Shown here in pieces: positions 25,511-33,816 of a stretch of 64,000 bases of DNA (position 1 is its first letter; each line of letters begins with the position of its first letter). A program made the position numbers and the translations under genes. The stretch is from Ornithoclostridium sp944380285. GTDB lineage: Bacteria; Bacillota; Clostridia; Christensenellales; UBA3700. The notes below the pieces were generated by a model. It had not been told where the DNA came from. It saw only the letters and a program-made list of their open reading frames with translations, and ran no database searches. The DNA lies in contig OZ006985.1 in assembly GCA_963931165.1 (NCBI GenBank), positions 1,488,001 through 1,552,000 on the forward strand, given 5' to 3'.

Positions 25511-26731
25511 TCACGCGCTCTTGCGTATCACGGTGGGTTTCTCTTTCATTTCGGCGCAATCTTTTGTGATCACGATCTTTTGTATCGTCTTGTCGCCGGG
25601 TGCGTCGAACATGACGTCCAGCATGATGTTTTCCACGATGGATTTGAGCCCTCTCGCGCCCGTCTTCATCTTGACCGCCTGCGAAGCTATCTCGTGCAGC
25701 GCCTCGTCGGTGAACTCGACGTCCACGCCCTCGCGCGCAAACAGCGCCTTGTACTGCTTGACAAGCGCGTTCTTGGGCTTGACCAGGATGTTGATCAGCG
25801 CCTTCTCGTCGAGAGAATCGACGGAGACGACGACCGGGACTCTGCCCACAAACTCGGGGATCAGACCGAATTTGATCAGATCGTCGGGCTTGATGTCGCT
25901 GCAGATCTCGCCGTAAGTCTGCTCTGCCGCGCCCTTGACGTCGGCGCCGAAGCCGAGTGCGGACCCCTGCTTGCGCTTGGCGACGATCTTGTCGAGACCC
26001 ACGAACGCTCCGCCGCAGATGAACAGGATGTTGGTCGTATCGATCTGGATGCACTCCTGCTGCGGATGCTTGCGTCCGCCCTGCGGGGGTACGCTGGCGA
26101 CGGTGCTCTCGAGGATCTTGAGCAGCGCCTGCTGAACTCCTTCGCCGGAGACGTCGCGCGTGATCGACATGTTCTCGCCCTTTTTGGCGAGCTTGTCCAC
26201 CTCGTCGATGTAGATGATGCCGACCTGCGCCTTCTCGATGTCGTAGTCCGCCTTTTGAATGAGCTTGAGCAAGATGTTCTCGACGTCTTCGCCGACATAG
26301 CCCGCCTCGGTCAGAGACGTCGCGTCAACGACGACGAACGGCACGTCGAGGATCTTTGCCATCGTGCTGGCGAGCATCGTCTTGCCGCAGCCGGTCGGCC
26401 CGAGAAGCAACACGTTGCTCTTCTCCATCTCGACGTCTTTGCCCGAGCATCCGATACGCTTATAGTGGTTGTAGACCGCGACGGAGAGCACCTTTTTGGC
26501 TTGCTCCTGCCCGACGATGTATTCGTCGAGCTTTTGCTTGATCTCTCTCGGCGTGGGGACGCTGATCGCAACGGACGAATGCTTTTCCGTCTTGCGCTCG
26601 GACAATCTCGCGTGGCACTCCTCTATGCACCTGTCGCAAATGAACACGTTGCCGTCGGAGGTGTAGAGCTGATCGACCTCGTCCTCGGTCCTGCCGCAAA
26701 ATGAGCAATGTGCCTTTTTGTTTTCTGCCAT
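25511..26731 (-). CDS. clpX: ATP-dependent Clp protease ATP-binding subunit ClpX
   Basis: Hexameric unfoldase that feeds tagged substrates to ClpP. 406 residues. N-terminal C4 zinc domain (CSFCGRTEDEVDQLYT, then CDRCIEEC), Walker A LLLGPTGCGKTMLAS, Walker B GIIYIDEVDKLA, pore-loop residues GYVGEDVE, and sensor-2/RH motifs (ARGLKSIVENIMLD). A ClpP-binding IGF-type loop is expected but reads LGFGADVK here, a common variant. The ATG at 26731 follows GAGG; a GTG one codon earlier is less likely. Confidence 0.98.
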   Translation of the reverse strand: MAENKKAHCSFCGRTEDEVDQLYTSDGNVFICDRCIEECHARLSERKTEKHSSVAISVPTPREIKQKLDEYIVGQEQAKKVLSVAVYNHYKRIGCSGKDVEMEKSNVLLLGPTGCGKTMLASTMAKILDVPFVVVDATSLTEAGYVGEDVENILLKLIQKADYDIEKAQVGIIYIDEVDKLAKKGENMSITRDVSGEGVQQALLKILESTVASVPPQGGRKHPQQECIQIDTTNILFICGGAFVGLDKIVAKRKQGSALGFGADVKGAAEQTYGEICSDIKPDDLIKFGLIPEFVGRVPVVVSVDSLDEKALINILVKPKNALVKQYKALFAREGVDVEFTDEALHEIASQAVKMKTGARGLKSIVENIMLDVMFDAPGDKTIQKIVITKDCAEMKEKPTVIRKSA

Positions 26732-26738
26732 CACTGCC

Positions 26739-27341
26739 TCATCTCTTGTAGAAGATCTTGTCGATCAATCCGTATTGCAACGCCTCTTCGGCGGACATAT
26801 AGTTGTCCCTGTCCGTATCCGCCATGACCGTCTCGAAGGGCTGACCGCAGTTCTCGGAAAGGATGCGGGCGAGCTTTTCCTTGGTCTTTTGGATGTGGTT
26901 GGCGACGATGACGATGTCCGACGCCTGACCCTGCGCGCCGCCGAGCGGCTGATGGATCATGATCTCGCTGTTGGGCAGAGCAAACCTCTTGCCCTTTGCG
27001 CCCGACGAGAGCAAAAACGCGCCCATGCTCGCCGCCATGCCGACACAGATGGTGTTGACGTCGCACTTGACGTAGTTCATCGTATCGTAGATAGCAAGCC
27101 CCGCGCTGACGCTGCCGCCCGGGCTGTTGATGTAGAGGCTGATGTCCTTGTCCGCGTCCTTTGCCTCGAGGAAGATCAGCTGAGCGACCACGCTGTCGGC
27201 GGTCTGATCGTTGATCTCGCCCGTCAAAAAGATGATCCTGTCCTCGAGCAGGCGCGAATAGATGTCATACGCCCTCTCCCCCGACTCCGTCTTGTCGATG
27301 ACGGTGGGGATGAGCATATTACGCGGTTTGATGTCCTTCAT
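26739..27341 (-). CDS. clpP: ATP-dependent Clp protease proteolytic subunit
   Basis: Serine protease forming the double-heptamer chamber used by ClpX. 200 residues. The catalytic triad is Ser105 (GMAASMGAFL), His130 (NSEIMIHQPLGG) and Asp179 (DTDRDNYMSA), spaced exactly as in the family. Two bases separate it from tig and seven from clpX. In B. subtilis clpP is elsewhere; tig-clpP-clpX order is common in clostridia and proteobacteria. Confidence 0.98.
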   Translation of the reverse strand: MKDIKPRNMLIPTVIDKTESGERAYDIYSRLLEDRIIFLTGEINDQTADSVVAQLIFLEAKDADKDISLYINSPGGSVSAGLAIYDTMNYVKCDVNTICVGMAASMGAFLLSSGAKGKRFALPNSEIMIHQPLGGAQGQASDIVIVANHIQKTKEKLARILSENCGQPFETVMADTDRDNYMSAEEALQYGLIDKIFYKR

Positions 27342-27343
27342 TC

Positions 27344-28750
27344 TTACTCCTTGTCCGCTTTCTTGGCGGTCTTCTTGGCTTTGGGAGCGCCATCGGCGTC
27401 GTCCGCCTTCTTGGTCGCCTTCTTAGCCGTCTTTTTCGCCTTGGAGGCATCTGCAACGGCATCTTCGACGGTGTTCATCTCTCTGAGCAGAGCGAACACC
27501 TTCTTGGTCGTCTCAATGCTTCTGGCATAGTTCACATACTCGTCGGGGACGTCGGCGATCTTCTCATAGCGGTCGCCCATCGCGCCCATCTGCTCCTTGA
27601 TGAATGCGAGCACCTGCTCGTCGGTCACGTCGATGGGACCGACCTGCTTGATCAGCTCCTGCATCACGAGCCTGTACTTGACCGATTTGAGCGAAGAGTC
27701 GTGATATCTCTTCATCAAGTCCTCTTCGGTGGAGCCGGTGAACTTGTAGTAGTCGTCGATGTTCAGCCCCTGGTATTGCAGCTGGTAGGCGAACTCTTCG
27801 ATCTTGTGCTTGCTCTCCTCTTCGACCATGCACTCGGGGATGTCGACCTCGGACGCGTCCGCGATCGCGTCGACCATAGCGTTTTCGAGCTCTTGGTCGG
27901 CGGAGTCGGCGTGCTCCTTCTCGATCTCGGCGCGAACGAACGCGCGGTATTCCTCGACGGTGTTGCAGGTGTCGGAGATATCCTTGACGCTCTCGTCGTC
28001 AAGCTCGGGCACGACCTTGTGCGTCGCCTCGTGAACGGTCACGGCAAACACCGCCTCTTTGCCCGCAAGGCTCTTTTCGTGATAGTCCTCGGGGAAGGTG
28101 ACGGTGATGTCCTTGGACTCCCCGACTTTCATGCCGGCGACCTGCTCCTCGAAACCGGGGATGAAGGTGTGGCTGCCGATCGTCAGGTTTTGCTTTTCGG
28201 CTGTGCCGCCGTCAAACTTGACGCCGTCGACGCTGCCACTGTAATCGATGACCGTCCTGTCGCCGTCCGCAACGGCTCTGTCGCCGATAGGCTCCCAGCT
28301 GCCGGCGTTGTCGAGAGCCGACTTGATGCGCTCTTCGACTTCTTCGTCGGTGACCGCCTTGACCGTACGGGTGAACTTCAAGCCCTTGAACGCGCCGAGT
28401 TTGACGTCGGGCTTGAGCTGAACGGTCGCGCTGTACTTGAACGTGCTGTCGCTGATCGCGTCGATGTCGATCTCGGGCGAATCGACCGGGAAGAGCTCGC
28501 TCTCCTTGTCGAGGATCTCGCCGTAAGTTTTCGGCAAAATTATATCCATCGCGTCTTCGTAAAATACGCCGACGCCGTACACGCTCTCGATGACCTTGCG
28601 GGGCGCCTTGCCCTTGCGGAAGCCCTCGATCTGGAATTTGCCCTTGTTCTTGTTGTATGCCTCGTCGATCGCGGCGCGCCACTCGTCCGCGCTCACTTCG
28701 ACGGTGAATTTGACTCTGTTTTTCTCCAAAAGTTCTTTGGTGTAGTTCAT
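27344..28750 (-). CDS. tig: Trigger factor
   Basis: Ribosome-bound chaperone and prolyl isomerase at the polypeptide exit tunnel. 468 residues: an N-terminal ribosome-binding domain containing the signature GFRKGKAPR, a central FKBP-type PPIase domain (about residues 150-240, TVIDYSGSVDGVKFDGG) and a helical C-terminal chaperone domain. The last about 35 residues are a Lys/Ala-rich tail with repeated AKKTAKK units, longer than usual. The ATG at 28750 has GAGAGG upstream; a TTG five codons earlier is part of that region. First gene of the tig-clpP-clpX-lon-engB operon, divergent from rqcH. Confidence 0.97.
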   Translation of the reverse strand: MNYTKELLEKNRVKFTVEVSADEWRAAIDEAYNKNKGKFQIEGFRKGKAPRKVIESVYGVGVFYEDAMDIILPKTYGEILDKESELFPVDSPEIDIDAISDSTFKYSATVQLKPDVKLGAFKGLKFTRTVKAVTDEEVEERIKSALDNAGSWEPIGDRAVADGDRTVIDYSGSVDGVKFDGGTAEKQNLTIGSHTFIPGFEEQVAGMKVGESKDITVTFPEDYHEKSLAGKEAVFAVTVHEATHKVVPELDDESVKDISDTCNTVEEYRAFVRAEIEKEHADSADQELENAMVDAIADASEVDIPECMVEEESKHKIEEFAYQLQYQGLNIDDYYKFTGSTEEDLMKRYHDSSLKSVKYRLVMQELIKQVGPIDVTDEQVLAFIKEQMGAMGDRYEKIADVPDEYVNYARSIETTKKVFALLREMNTVEDAVADASKAKKTAKKATKKADDADGAPKAKKTAKKADKE

Positions 28751-28783
28751 AAAATGACCTCTCAAAATTTATTTGCAAATAGC

Positions 28784-28812
28784 ATTTTAACACAATCGCC
28801 CGATTTATGCAA
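28784..28812 (-). promoter_or_regulatory. Promoter of the tig-clpPX-lon operon
   Basis: Minus strand: TTGCAT, 17 bases, TAAAAT, about 28 bases before the expected leader and ATG. Back-to-back with the rqcH promoter; only five bases separate the two -35 boxes. No CIRCE or CtsR-like direct repeat was seen. Confidence 0.6.
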
Positions 28813-28817
28813 TATAA

Positions 28818-28846
28818 TTGCAATTGAAAAATTTATAATTTATAAT
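28818..28846 (+). promoter_or_regulatory. Promoter of rqcH
   Basis: TTGCAA, 17 bases, TATAAT on the plus strand, followed by a leader of about 45 bases and the ribosome-binding site GGAGG. Confidence 0.65.
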
Positions 28847-28900
28847 ATATTCGTCGAAGGCGCGCGGCGAGCGTCGCGCCCCGCCCGACTCGGAGGATAA

Positions 28901-30637
28901 ATGCCCAACGATTACGTCACACTCAACGCCCTCTGCGGCGAACTGAACGCCTCTCTCGCCGGAGGCAAGATCGACAAGATCTATATGCCCGAAGAGGACG
29001 AGATCACCCTCGCGGTGCGCTCGGGAGGCGTCAACCGCGTGCTTGCGATCTCGGCAAACGCGCAAAATCCGCGCGTGCACTTCACATGCCGCAAAAAACA
29101 AAACCCCGTCAACGCGCCGTCTTTTTGCATGCTTTTGCGCAAGTTTTTGACCGGAGCGGTCGTCGACGGCTGCCGCATGCTGGGCGAAGACCGCATCTTT
29201 TGCTTTGACATCACCGCGCGCAACGAACTGCGCGACGCGGTCAAATTCATGCTGGTCGCCGAGATGATGGGCAGATACAGCAACATCATGCTGGTCGACG
29301 GCGCAAACATGACCGTCAAAGACGCGCTCAAACAGGCGTCTTTCGACACGGCGACCAAGCGGTGTCTGCTCCCCGGAGCGAAATACGAACTGCCGCCGCA
29401 AACCAAGCTCAAATTGACCGACCGCGACGCCGTATTGTCGCACATCTTGGCTTTCGGCGGAGGCAGACTCGTCGACCATCTGCTCTCGGCGGTCGGCGGA
29501 CTGTCGCGTCAAACGGCGGAAGAGGCGGTCTATCTCGCCGGGCTGAATGGCAAAATCGACGCTCTGAGCTTGGACGAGGCGGCGAAACTGACCGAGACTT
29601 TGTCCAAACTCGCGGACGTATATTCCACCCCCCTCTACTCGCCCTGCGTGTCGATCAAGAACGGCGCGCCCGACGACTTCTTTGCGTTTGCCTATGCGAG
29701 CACGGGCGTGGAATTTCGTGCTGCCGGCACTTTGAGCGAAGCGGTAGACGTCTGCGTCGGCGAGCGGGACGCGATCGAGCGCAAGCGGCTGCATTCCAGA
29801 CACTTGGTCAAGGCTTGCCGCGGGCTTATCGGCAAAACGCGCAAAAAATTGGAAAAATGCATTGCGCGCAAACAGGACGCCGAGGGCGCGGAGCGCAACC
29901 GCATTTTCGGCGAATTGCTGATGTCCTCCCTTCACTCGATCGAGCGCGGAAGCAAGTCGGCGCGCGTGCCCGATTACTACGAAGAGGGCTGTCCCCTCGT
30001 CGACATCCCCCTCGACCCTGCGCTGTCTCCGCAGCAGAACGCCGCCCAATACTTCAAAAAATACGCCAAGCAAAAACGCACCGCAAAGCTGATCGACGAC
30101 CAGATCGCGGACTGCGAGGATATGCTTGAATATCTGCGCGGCGTCGAGGTGTCGATCGGAGCATGCGACAGCGCCGAAGACATCGCCGAGATAGAACGCG
30201 AACTGCAAGAGGCGGGCGCGCCGGGCATGCGCAAAGCGGTCAAAGGCGCGCGCAGACCCAAGCCCACCGAACCTCTGCTCTACGACATCGACGGCTTCAC
30301 CGTCGCCGCCGGCAAAAACAATACTCAAAACGAAAAATTGACCTTCAAGACCGCCAACGGCAACGACATTTGGCTGCATGCAAAGGACTCGCACGGCTCG
30401 CATGTCATCATCTTCGCCGAGGGCGAAACGGTGCCCGAAACGGTCATTTCCAAGGCTGCCGCGATCGCCGCTTACTATTCCGAAGCGGGGACGTCAGACA
30501 AGGCGGTAGTCGACTACACCGCGCGCAAAAATGTCAAAAGACATCCTTCGGGCAAGCCGGGACTCGTGCTCTACACCGTCTACAATTCCGTAGCGGTCAA
30601 ACCGGACGCGATGACGGCTTTCGAGATCAAAAAGTGA
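28901..30637 (+). CDS. rqcH: Ribosome quality control factor RqcH (NFACT family)
   Basis: Binds the obstructed 50S subunit with peptidyl-tRNA and directs C-terminal alanine tailing; formerly annotated as fibronectin-binding protein. 578 residues with an N-terminal NFACT-N domain, helix-hairpin and coiled-coil middle (about residues 280-420, KACRGLIGKTRKKLEKCIAR) and a C-terminal NFACT-R domain containing NDIWLHAKDSHGSHVII and VKRHPSGKPGLVLYTVYNS. Ribosome-binding site GGAGGATAA. One of few plus-strand genes, divergent from trigger factor; MutS2, which produces its ribosome substrate, is also in this window. Confidence 0.96.
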   Translation: MPNDYVTLNALCGELNASLAGGKIDKIYMPEEDEITLAVRSGGVNRVLAISANAQNPRVHFTCRKKQNPVNAPSFCMLLRKFLTGAVVDGCRMLGEDRIFCFDITARNELRDAVKFMLVAEMMGRYSNIMLVDGANMTVKDALKQASFDTATKRCLLPGAKYELPPQTKLKLTDRDAVLSHILAFGGGRLVDHLLSAVGGLSRQTAEEAVYLAGLNGKIDALSLDEAAKLTETLSKLADVYSTPLYSPCVSIKNGAPDDFFAFAYASTGVEFRAAGTLSEAVDVCVGERDAIERKRLHSRHLVKACRGLIGKTRKKLEKCIARKQDAEGAERNRIFGELLMSSLHSIERGSKSARVPDYYEEGCPLVDIPLDPALSPQQNAAQYFKKYAKQKRTAKLIDDQIADCEDMLEYLRGVEVSIGACDSAEDIAEIERELQEAGAPGMRKAVKGARRPKPTEPLLYDIDGFTVAAGKNNTQNEKLTFKTANGNDIWLHAKDSHGSHVIIFAEGETVPETVISKAAAIAAYYSEAGTSDKAVVDYTARKNVKRHPSGKPGLVLYTVYNSVAVKPDAMTAFEIKK

Positions 30638-30659
30638 TGCGGTTCAATGTTCGAAAATC

Positions 30660-30690
30660 AAAAAGACGCGTCCTTCGGGGCGCGTCAAAG
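30660..30690 (-). terminator. Terminator between rqcH and rluD
   Basis: Stem GACGCGTCC/GGGCGCGTC with a TTCG loop. The T-run (GTCTTTTTG) is on the minus strand, so it ends the yggS-sepF-lspA-rluD transcript. In the other direction AAAGTTTTG follows, so it may also help to stop rqcH. Confidence 0.75.
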
Positions 30691-31641
30691 TTTTGTCACG
30701 TCGATGACGTCTCCGCCGTACTTGGCGTCGAGCAGGTCGATCACCGCCTTGAAATGCTCGGGAAGCGGCGAGCGGAACGTCAGCTCCTCTCCCGTTCGAG
30801 GGTGAGTGATCGTCAGCTTGCACGCATGCAGCAATTGCCCGTCAAGCCCGAATGCGTTCGAGCCGCCGTAAAGCGGATCGCCGACCACCGGATGACCGAG
30901 ATATTTTGCGTGCACCCTGATCTGATGAGTGCGCCCGGTCTGCAAGTCGAAGCGGGCGAAAGTGTATTGCGGATAGCGTTTTAGCACGCTGTAATCGGTG
31001 ATCGCGAGTCTGCCGGTGTTCGCGCGCGAGACGGCGTACCGCTTGCGGTCTTTGGGGCTGCGGTCGAGGTAGTTTTCGATGCGGCCGCTGTCTTTTTTGA
31101 CCACTCCGTCGAGCAGCGCGACATAGGTGCGCCGCGCCTCTTTTTCGGCTATCTGACTTTGCAGCGCAAGGTGCGCCCTGTCGTTTTTTGCGACGACCAA
31201 AAGCCCCGAAGTGTCCTTGTCCAGCCGGTGAACTATGCCGGGGCGCACGATACCGTTGATGCCGCTCAACGAGTCGAGCTGACCCAACAGCGAGTTGACG
31301 AGCGTCTCGCCGTAACTGCCGGGAGCGGGATGCACGACCATGCCCTGCGGCTTGTCGACGATCGCGATGTCCTCGTCCTGATAGACGATGGGCACCTTGT
31401 GTTCCGACGGCGAAAGATCAAGTTTATTTGGCGGCGAAGCTATCACGGTGACGTTGTCACCGCCCCTGATCATATATCCCGCCTTGACGACCTCTTTGTC
31501 GCAGACGGTCACGCAGCCGTCGAGAATGAGATTGCGCGCCCTCGACCGCGTGAACGACGTGATGTCGGACACAAACTCGTCCAACCTCTTCGGTGACGCG
31601 CCGCAATAGCGCGCAGAAAAGACGAGCTCGCCGCCCTTCAT
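30685..31641 (-). CDS. rluD: Ribosomal large subunit pseudouridine synthase, RluD/RluA family
   Basis: Pseudouridine synthase, 318 residues. An N-terminal S4 RNA-binding domain (RLDEFVSDITSFTRSRARNLIL) is followed by the RluA catalytic domain with GIVHRLDKDTSGLLVVAKND, where the Asp after RL is the nucleophile, and RTHQIRVHAKYLGHPVVGD. In Firmicutes the gene next to lspA is of this type (B. subtilis YlyB). The ATG overlaps the lspA stop by four bases. Substrate positions in 23S rRNA are inferred from the family only. Confidence 0.94.
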   Translation of the reverse strand: MKGGELVFSARYCGASPKRLDEFVSDITSFTRSRARNLILDGCVTVCDKEVVKAGYMIRGGDNVTVIASPPNKLDLSPSEHKVPIVYQDEDIAIVDKPQGMVVHPAPGSYGETLVNSLLGQLDSLSGINGIVRPGIVHRLDKDTSGLLVVAKNDRAHLALQSQIAEKEARRTYVALLDGVVKKDSGRIENYLDRSPKDRKRYAVSRANTGRLAITDYSVLKRYPQYTFARFDLQTGRTHQIRVHAKYLGHPVVGDPLYGGSNAFGLDGQLLHACKLTITHPRTGEELTFRSPLPEHFKAVIDLLDAKYGGDVIDVTKL

Positions 31642-32291
31642 TGCGTCTCCTCTCGAGCGCCGCTCTTTTCGACGGTTTCGTCCGCGGCTTCTTCGCTCTT
31701 CTCTTCGACGACATCCGCCTCGACTTGCTCGCCTCTTTCTTCCGCGGCGGTGACCGCCTGAGGCGCGAGGCGACCGCCCTTGGAAAGATCGCCCTCTTTG
31801 TAGCCGAAAATCATGTAGACGATCAGCATCCCCATCGCGATCATCACGAAGATGTCGGCGATGTTGCCGATCGCGAAATCTATGCCGAAAAAGGTCTCCA
31901 AAAACGTGTAGTCGATGAAGTCGCGCACATAGCCGAACGCGATCCTGTCGACGAGATTGCCAAGTCCTCCGGCGAAGATCATGATCAGCGAATATCTGAG
32001 GATCTTGGGCGCCTTGGGGCGCACGATCAGCACGACGAGCACAAGCGCGATCCCTATGCCGGTGATTGCGGACAAAAGCGTCGTTTGGCCGCTGAAAACG
32101 CCGAAAGACGCGCCGTAATTGCGCGTCATGGTCAGCGAAAAGATGCCCTCCGCGACCGCGATGCTGCCGCCCGGCACGTCCTCAAGAATGTCAAAAGCGG
32201 CGGCCTTGGAGACAAGGTCGACCGCGATCGCCGCAACGGCGAAAAGTATTTCAAAGACATAGACGCGGTATTTGCGCAAAAAGTCAAGCAT
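31638..32291 (-). CDS. lspA: Lipoprotein signal peptidase with acidic C-terminal tail
   Basis: Aspartyl membrane protease that cleaves prolipoprotein signal peptides. 217 residues with four membrane spans and the conserved blocks RNYGASFG, GGLGNLVDRIAFGYVRDFIDY and FAIGNIADIFVMIA carrying the two catalytic Asp residues. The usual protein ends near residue 160; here about 55 further residues form a highly acidic tail (EADVVEEKSEEAADETVEKS). The tail is in frame and ends at the overlap with rluD, so it appears genuine. Function of the tail is unknown. Confidence 0.95.
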   Translation of the reverse strand: MLDFLRKYRVYVFEILFAVAAIAVDLVSKAAAFDILEDVPGGSIAVAEGIFSLTMTRNYGASFGVFSGQTTLLSAITGIGIALVLVVLIVRPKAPKILRYSLIMIFAGGLGNLVDRIAFGYVRDFIDYTFLETFFGIDFAIGNIADIFVMIAMGMLIVYMIFGYKEGDLSKGGRLAPQAVTAAEERGEQVEADVVEEKSEEAADETVEKSGAREETQ

Positions 32292-32292
32292 A

Positions 32293-32955
32293 TCAGTCGT
32301 ATCTGCGTTTGAGCGACAGCGGTCCCTGGATCGTGACCCCTTCGGGCGTGAACAAAAACATCCCGTCGCCTATCCTCTCCTGCGAACCGCCGAGCGCATA
32401 CAGCGCGCCGCTGAGGAAGTCGAGCACTCGCTGCGTGTCCTTTGCGGCGACGCGGCGGAAGTCGACAATGATCGCCTGTCGCGAGCGCAGCGAATCGATG
32501 ATGCCGCTCACATCCTCGTAAGAACGAGGGTATGTGATGATGACGTTGCGGACGTTGGCGTCCTCTTTTTTGCCGAAGCCGAAAAGCCCCTTCTTCTTTT
32601 TGTCGTCGGTCTGAGTGTACCGAGACGGCTCGGTGTCATATCTCGACCGCGGCGGCTCGTGCATCTCGTCCGCCCTATCGCGCGGGTCGTAGTCGTCGCG
32701 CGGGCGGTAATCTCTGTCCGAGCGGTAGCCGTCCCTGTCGTGGCGATAAGCCTCCCTTTCGGGGCGATAGCTCTCCCTTTCGGAACGATAGCCGTCGCGA
32801 TCGTACGGCGGGCGACGATCGTCGGCGGAATATCCGCGCCCCGACGAACGATAGTCGCGAGGATCTCCCCTTCGCGGATCGCGATCGACGCGGTCGTTGT
32901 TGGTGTAATAGTCGCGCTCGTTGTCGTTGTAGCGCCTTCTGTCCCTCTCGTCCAT
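32293..32955 (-). CDS. sepF: Cell division protein SepF with long Arg/Asp/Tyr-rich linker
   Basis: SepF anchors and aligns FtsZ filaments at the division site. 220 residues. The C-terminal about 85 residues are the SepF domain (NVIITYPRSYEDVSGIIDSLRS through DFLSGALYALGGSQERIGDGMFLFTP). The N-terminal membrane-binding helix typical of SepF is not evident: the protein begins MDERDRRRYNDNERDYYTNN. About 130 residues of charged low-complexity sequence follow, with a heptad-like YRxxRxx repeat. The start has AGGAGGCAC. Lies between yggS and lspA, as in many Firmicutes. Confidence 0.92.
   Translation of the reverse strand: MDERDRRRYNDNERDYYTNNDRVDRDPRRGDPRDYRSSGRGYSADDRRPPYDRDGYRSERESYRPEREAYRHDRDGYRSDRDYRPRDDYDPRDRADEMHEPPRSRYDTEPSRYTQTDDKKKKGLFGFGKKEDANVRNVIITYPRSYEDVSGIIDSLRSRQAIIVDFRRVAAKDTQRVLDFLSGALYALGGSQERIGDGMFLFTPEGVTIQGPLSLKRRYD
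32706..32807 (-). repeat. 21-bp tandem repeats inside sepF
   Basis: Five adjacent imperfect units (one of 18 and four of 21 bases), each encoding a YR-x-x-R-x-x heptad. The units at 32745-32765 and 32766-32786 differ at only a few positions. Confidence 0.75.
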
Positions 32956-32963
32956 TGTGCCTC

Positions 32964-33659
32964 CTAATTTCTTTGACCGAAAAGCACTCTTCCCGGGCGG
33001 ATCATGTTGGAACCGCCGTATTCGAGCGCGATCTCGTAGTCGTTTGTCATGCCGCAAGAACAATACTTCGCGTGAATGTTGCCGCCCTCCGACCGCTTCA
33101 ATCCTTCGAACATCGCGGCAAATTTGCGGTAATATCCGATCAGCGGAGCTGTCTCAACGTTGGGCATCACCGACATGATGCCGTCGACCTCGATCGCGGA
33201 ATATCCCCTGACCGAATCGACAAAAGACATCAACTCTTCGGGCTCTACGCCGCCCTTCGACAGCTCGCTGCCCATGTTGACCTCGATCAGACAGTGTGCG
33301 GTGACGCCGTGTTTGACCGCCTGCTTTTGTATCTCGTCGGCAAGCGACAGCCTGTCCAGCGAGTGTATGAGCACGACCTTGTCGATGATGTACTTGACCT
33401 TGTTTGTCTGAAGCTGACCTATCAGATGCCAATTGAGCGTGCTGTCCGGGGTGTACTTTGTCAAAAGCTCCTGCACTCTGTTCTCGCCCACGTCGGAGAG
33501 CAGCTTGTTTTGCTCGATGAAGTCGATCAGCTCTTTGGGCTGGGTCTTGGTTGCGGCGACGATCGCGATCTCGTCCGATCTTCCGCACTTTGCGACGACG
33601 TCGGACACCCTTTGTTTGAGCGTCTCGATGTTTGCTTTGATTTGTTCGTATGCCAACAT
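32964..33659 (-). CDS. YggS family PLP homeostasis protein
   Basis: PLP-binding TIM-barrel protein that maintains pyridoxal phosphate and amino-acid homeostasis; no enzymatic reaction is established. 231 residues starting MLAYEQIKANIETLKQRV, with the PLP lysine in IVAATKTQ (about residue 34), the block VGENRVQELLTK, WHLIGQLQTNKVKYII and the C-terminal SCGMTNDYEIALEYGGSNMIRPGRVLFG. In B. subtilis the homologue YlmE also precedes sepF. The ATG at 33659 gives the family N-terminus; the upstream extension is spurious. Confidence 0.96.
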   Translation of the reverse strand: MLAYEQIKANIETLKQRVSDVVAKCGRSDEIAIVAATKTQPKELIDFIEQNKLLSDVGENRVQELLTKYTPDSTLNWHLIGQLQTNKVKYIIDKVVLIHSLDRLSLADEIQKQAVKHGVTAHCLIEVNMGSELSKGGVEPEELMSFVDSVRGYSAIEVDGIMSVMPNVETAPLIGYYRKFAAMFEGLKRSEGGNIHAKYCSCGMTNDYEIALEYGGSNMIRPGRVLFGQRN

Positions 33660-33687
33660 ATTTCGCCTTGGATTTGTCCTTGGCTCT

Positions 33688-33716
33688 ATTCTATCACATA
33701 GCAAAGTCAAAGTAAA
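33688..33716 (-). promoter_or_regulatory. Promoter of yggS-sepF-lspA-rluD
   Basis: Minus strand: TTTACT, 17 bases, TAGAAT, giving a leader of about 20 bases with an AAGGCG ribosome-binding site. Confidence 0.55.
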
Positions 33717-33750
33717 CCTTCGCGCGGTACTTTTTCGCGCTTTCGACACA

Positions 33751-33785
33751 AAAATATGCCCTCGGCTTATAAAAAGGGCATATTT
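33751..33785 (-). terminator. Terminator of pdaB-ssb
   Basis: Minus strand: 10-bp stem AAATATGCCC/GGGCATATTT with a 14-base loop, ending in TTTTTGTG. Confidence 0.75.
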
Positions 33786-33816
33786 GCTATGAATTTGTCG
33801 CTAATTTAGAATAATT

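Noticed and set aside
30685..30692. rqcH terminator on the plus strand only
   Set aside because: The clear T-run is on the minus strand, so the hairpin is assigned to rluD; bidirectional use is only possible.
33742..33748. 0A-box-like TTCGACA upstream of yggS
   Set aside because: A seven-base match is expected by chance many times in 64 kb, and yggS-sepF is not a sporulation operon.
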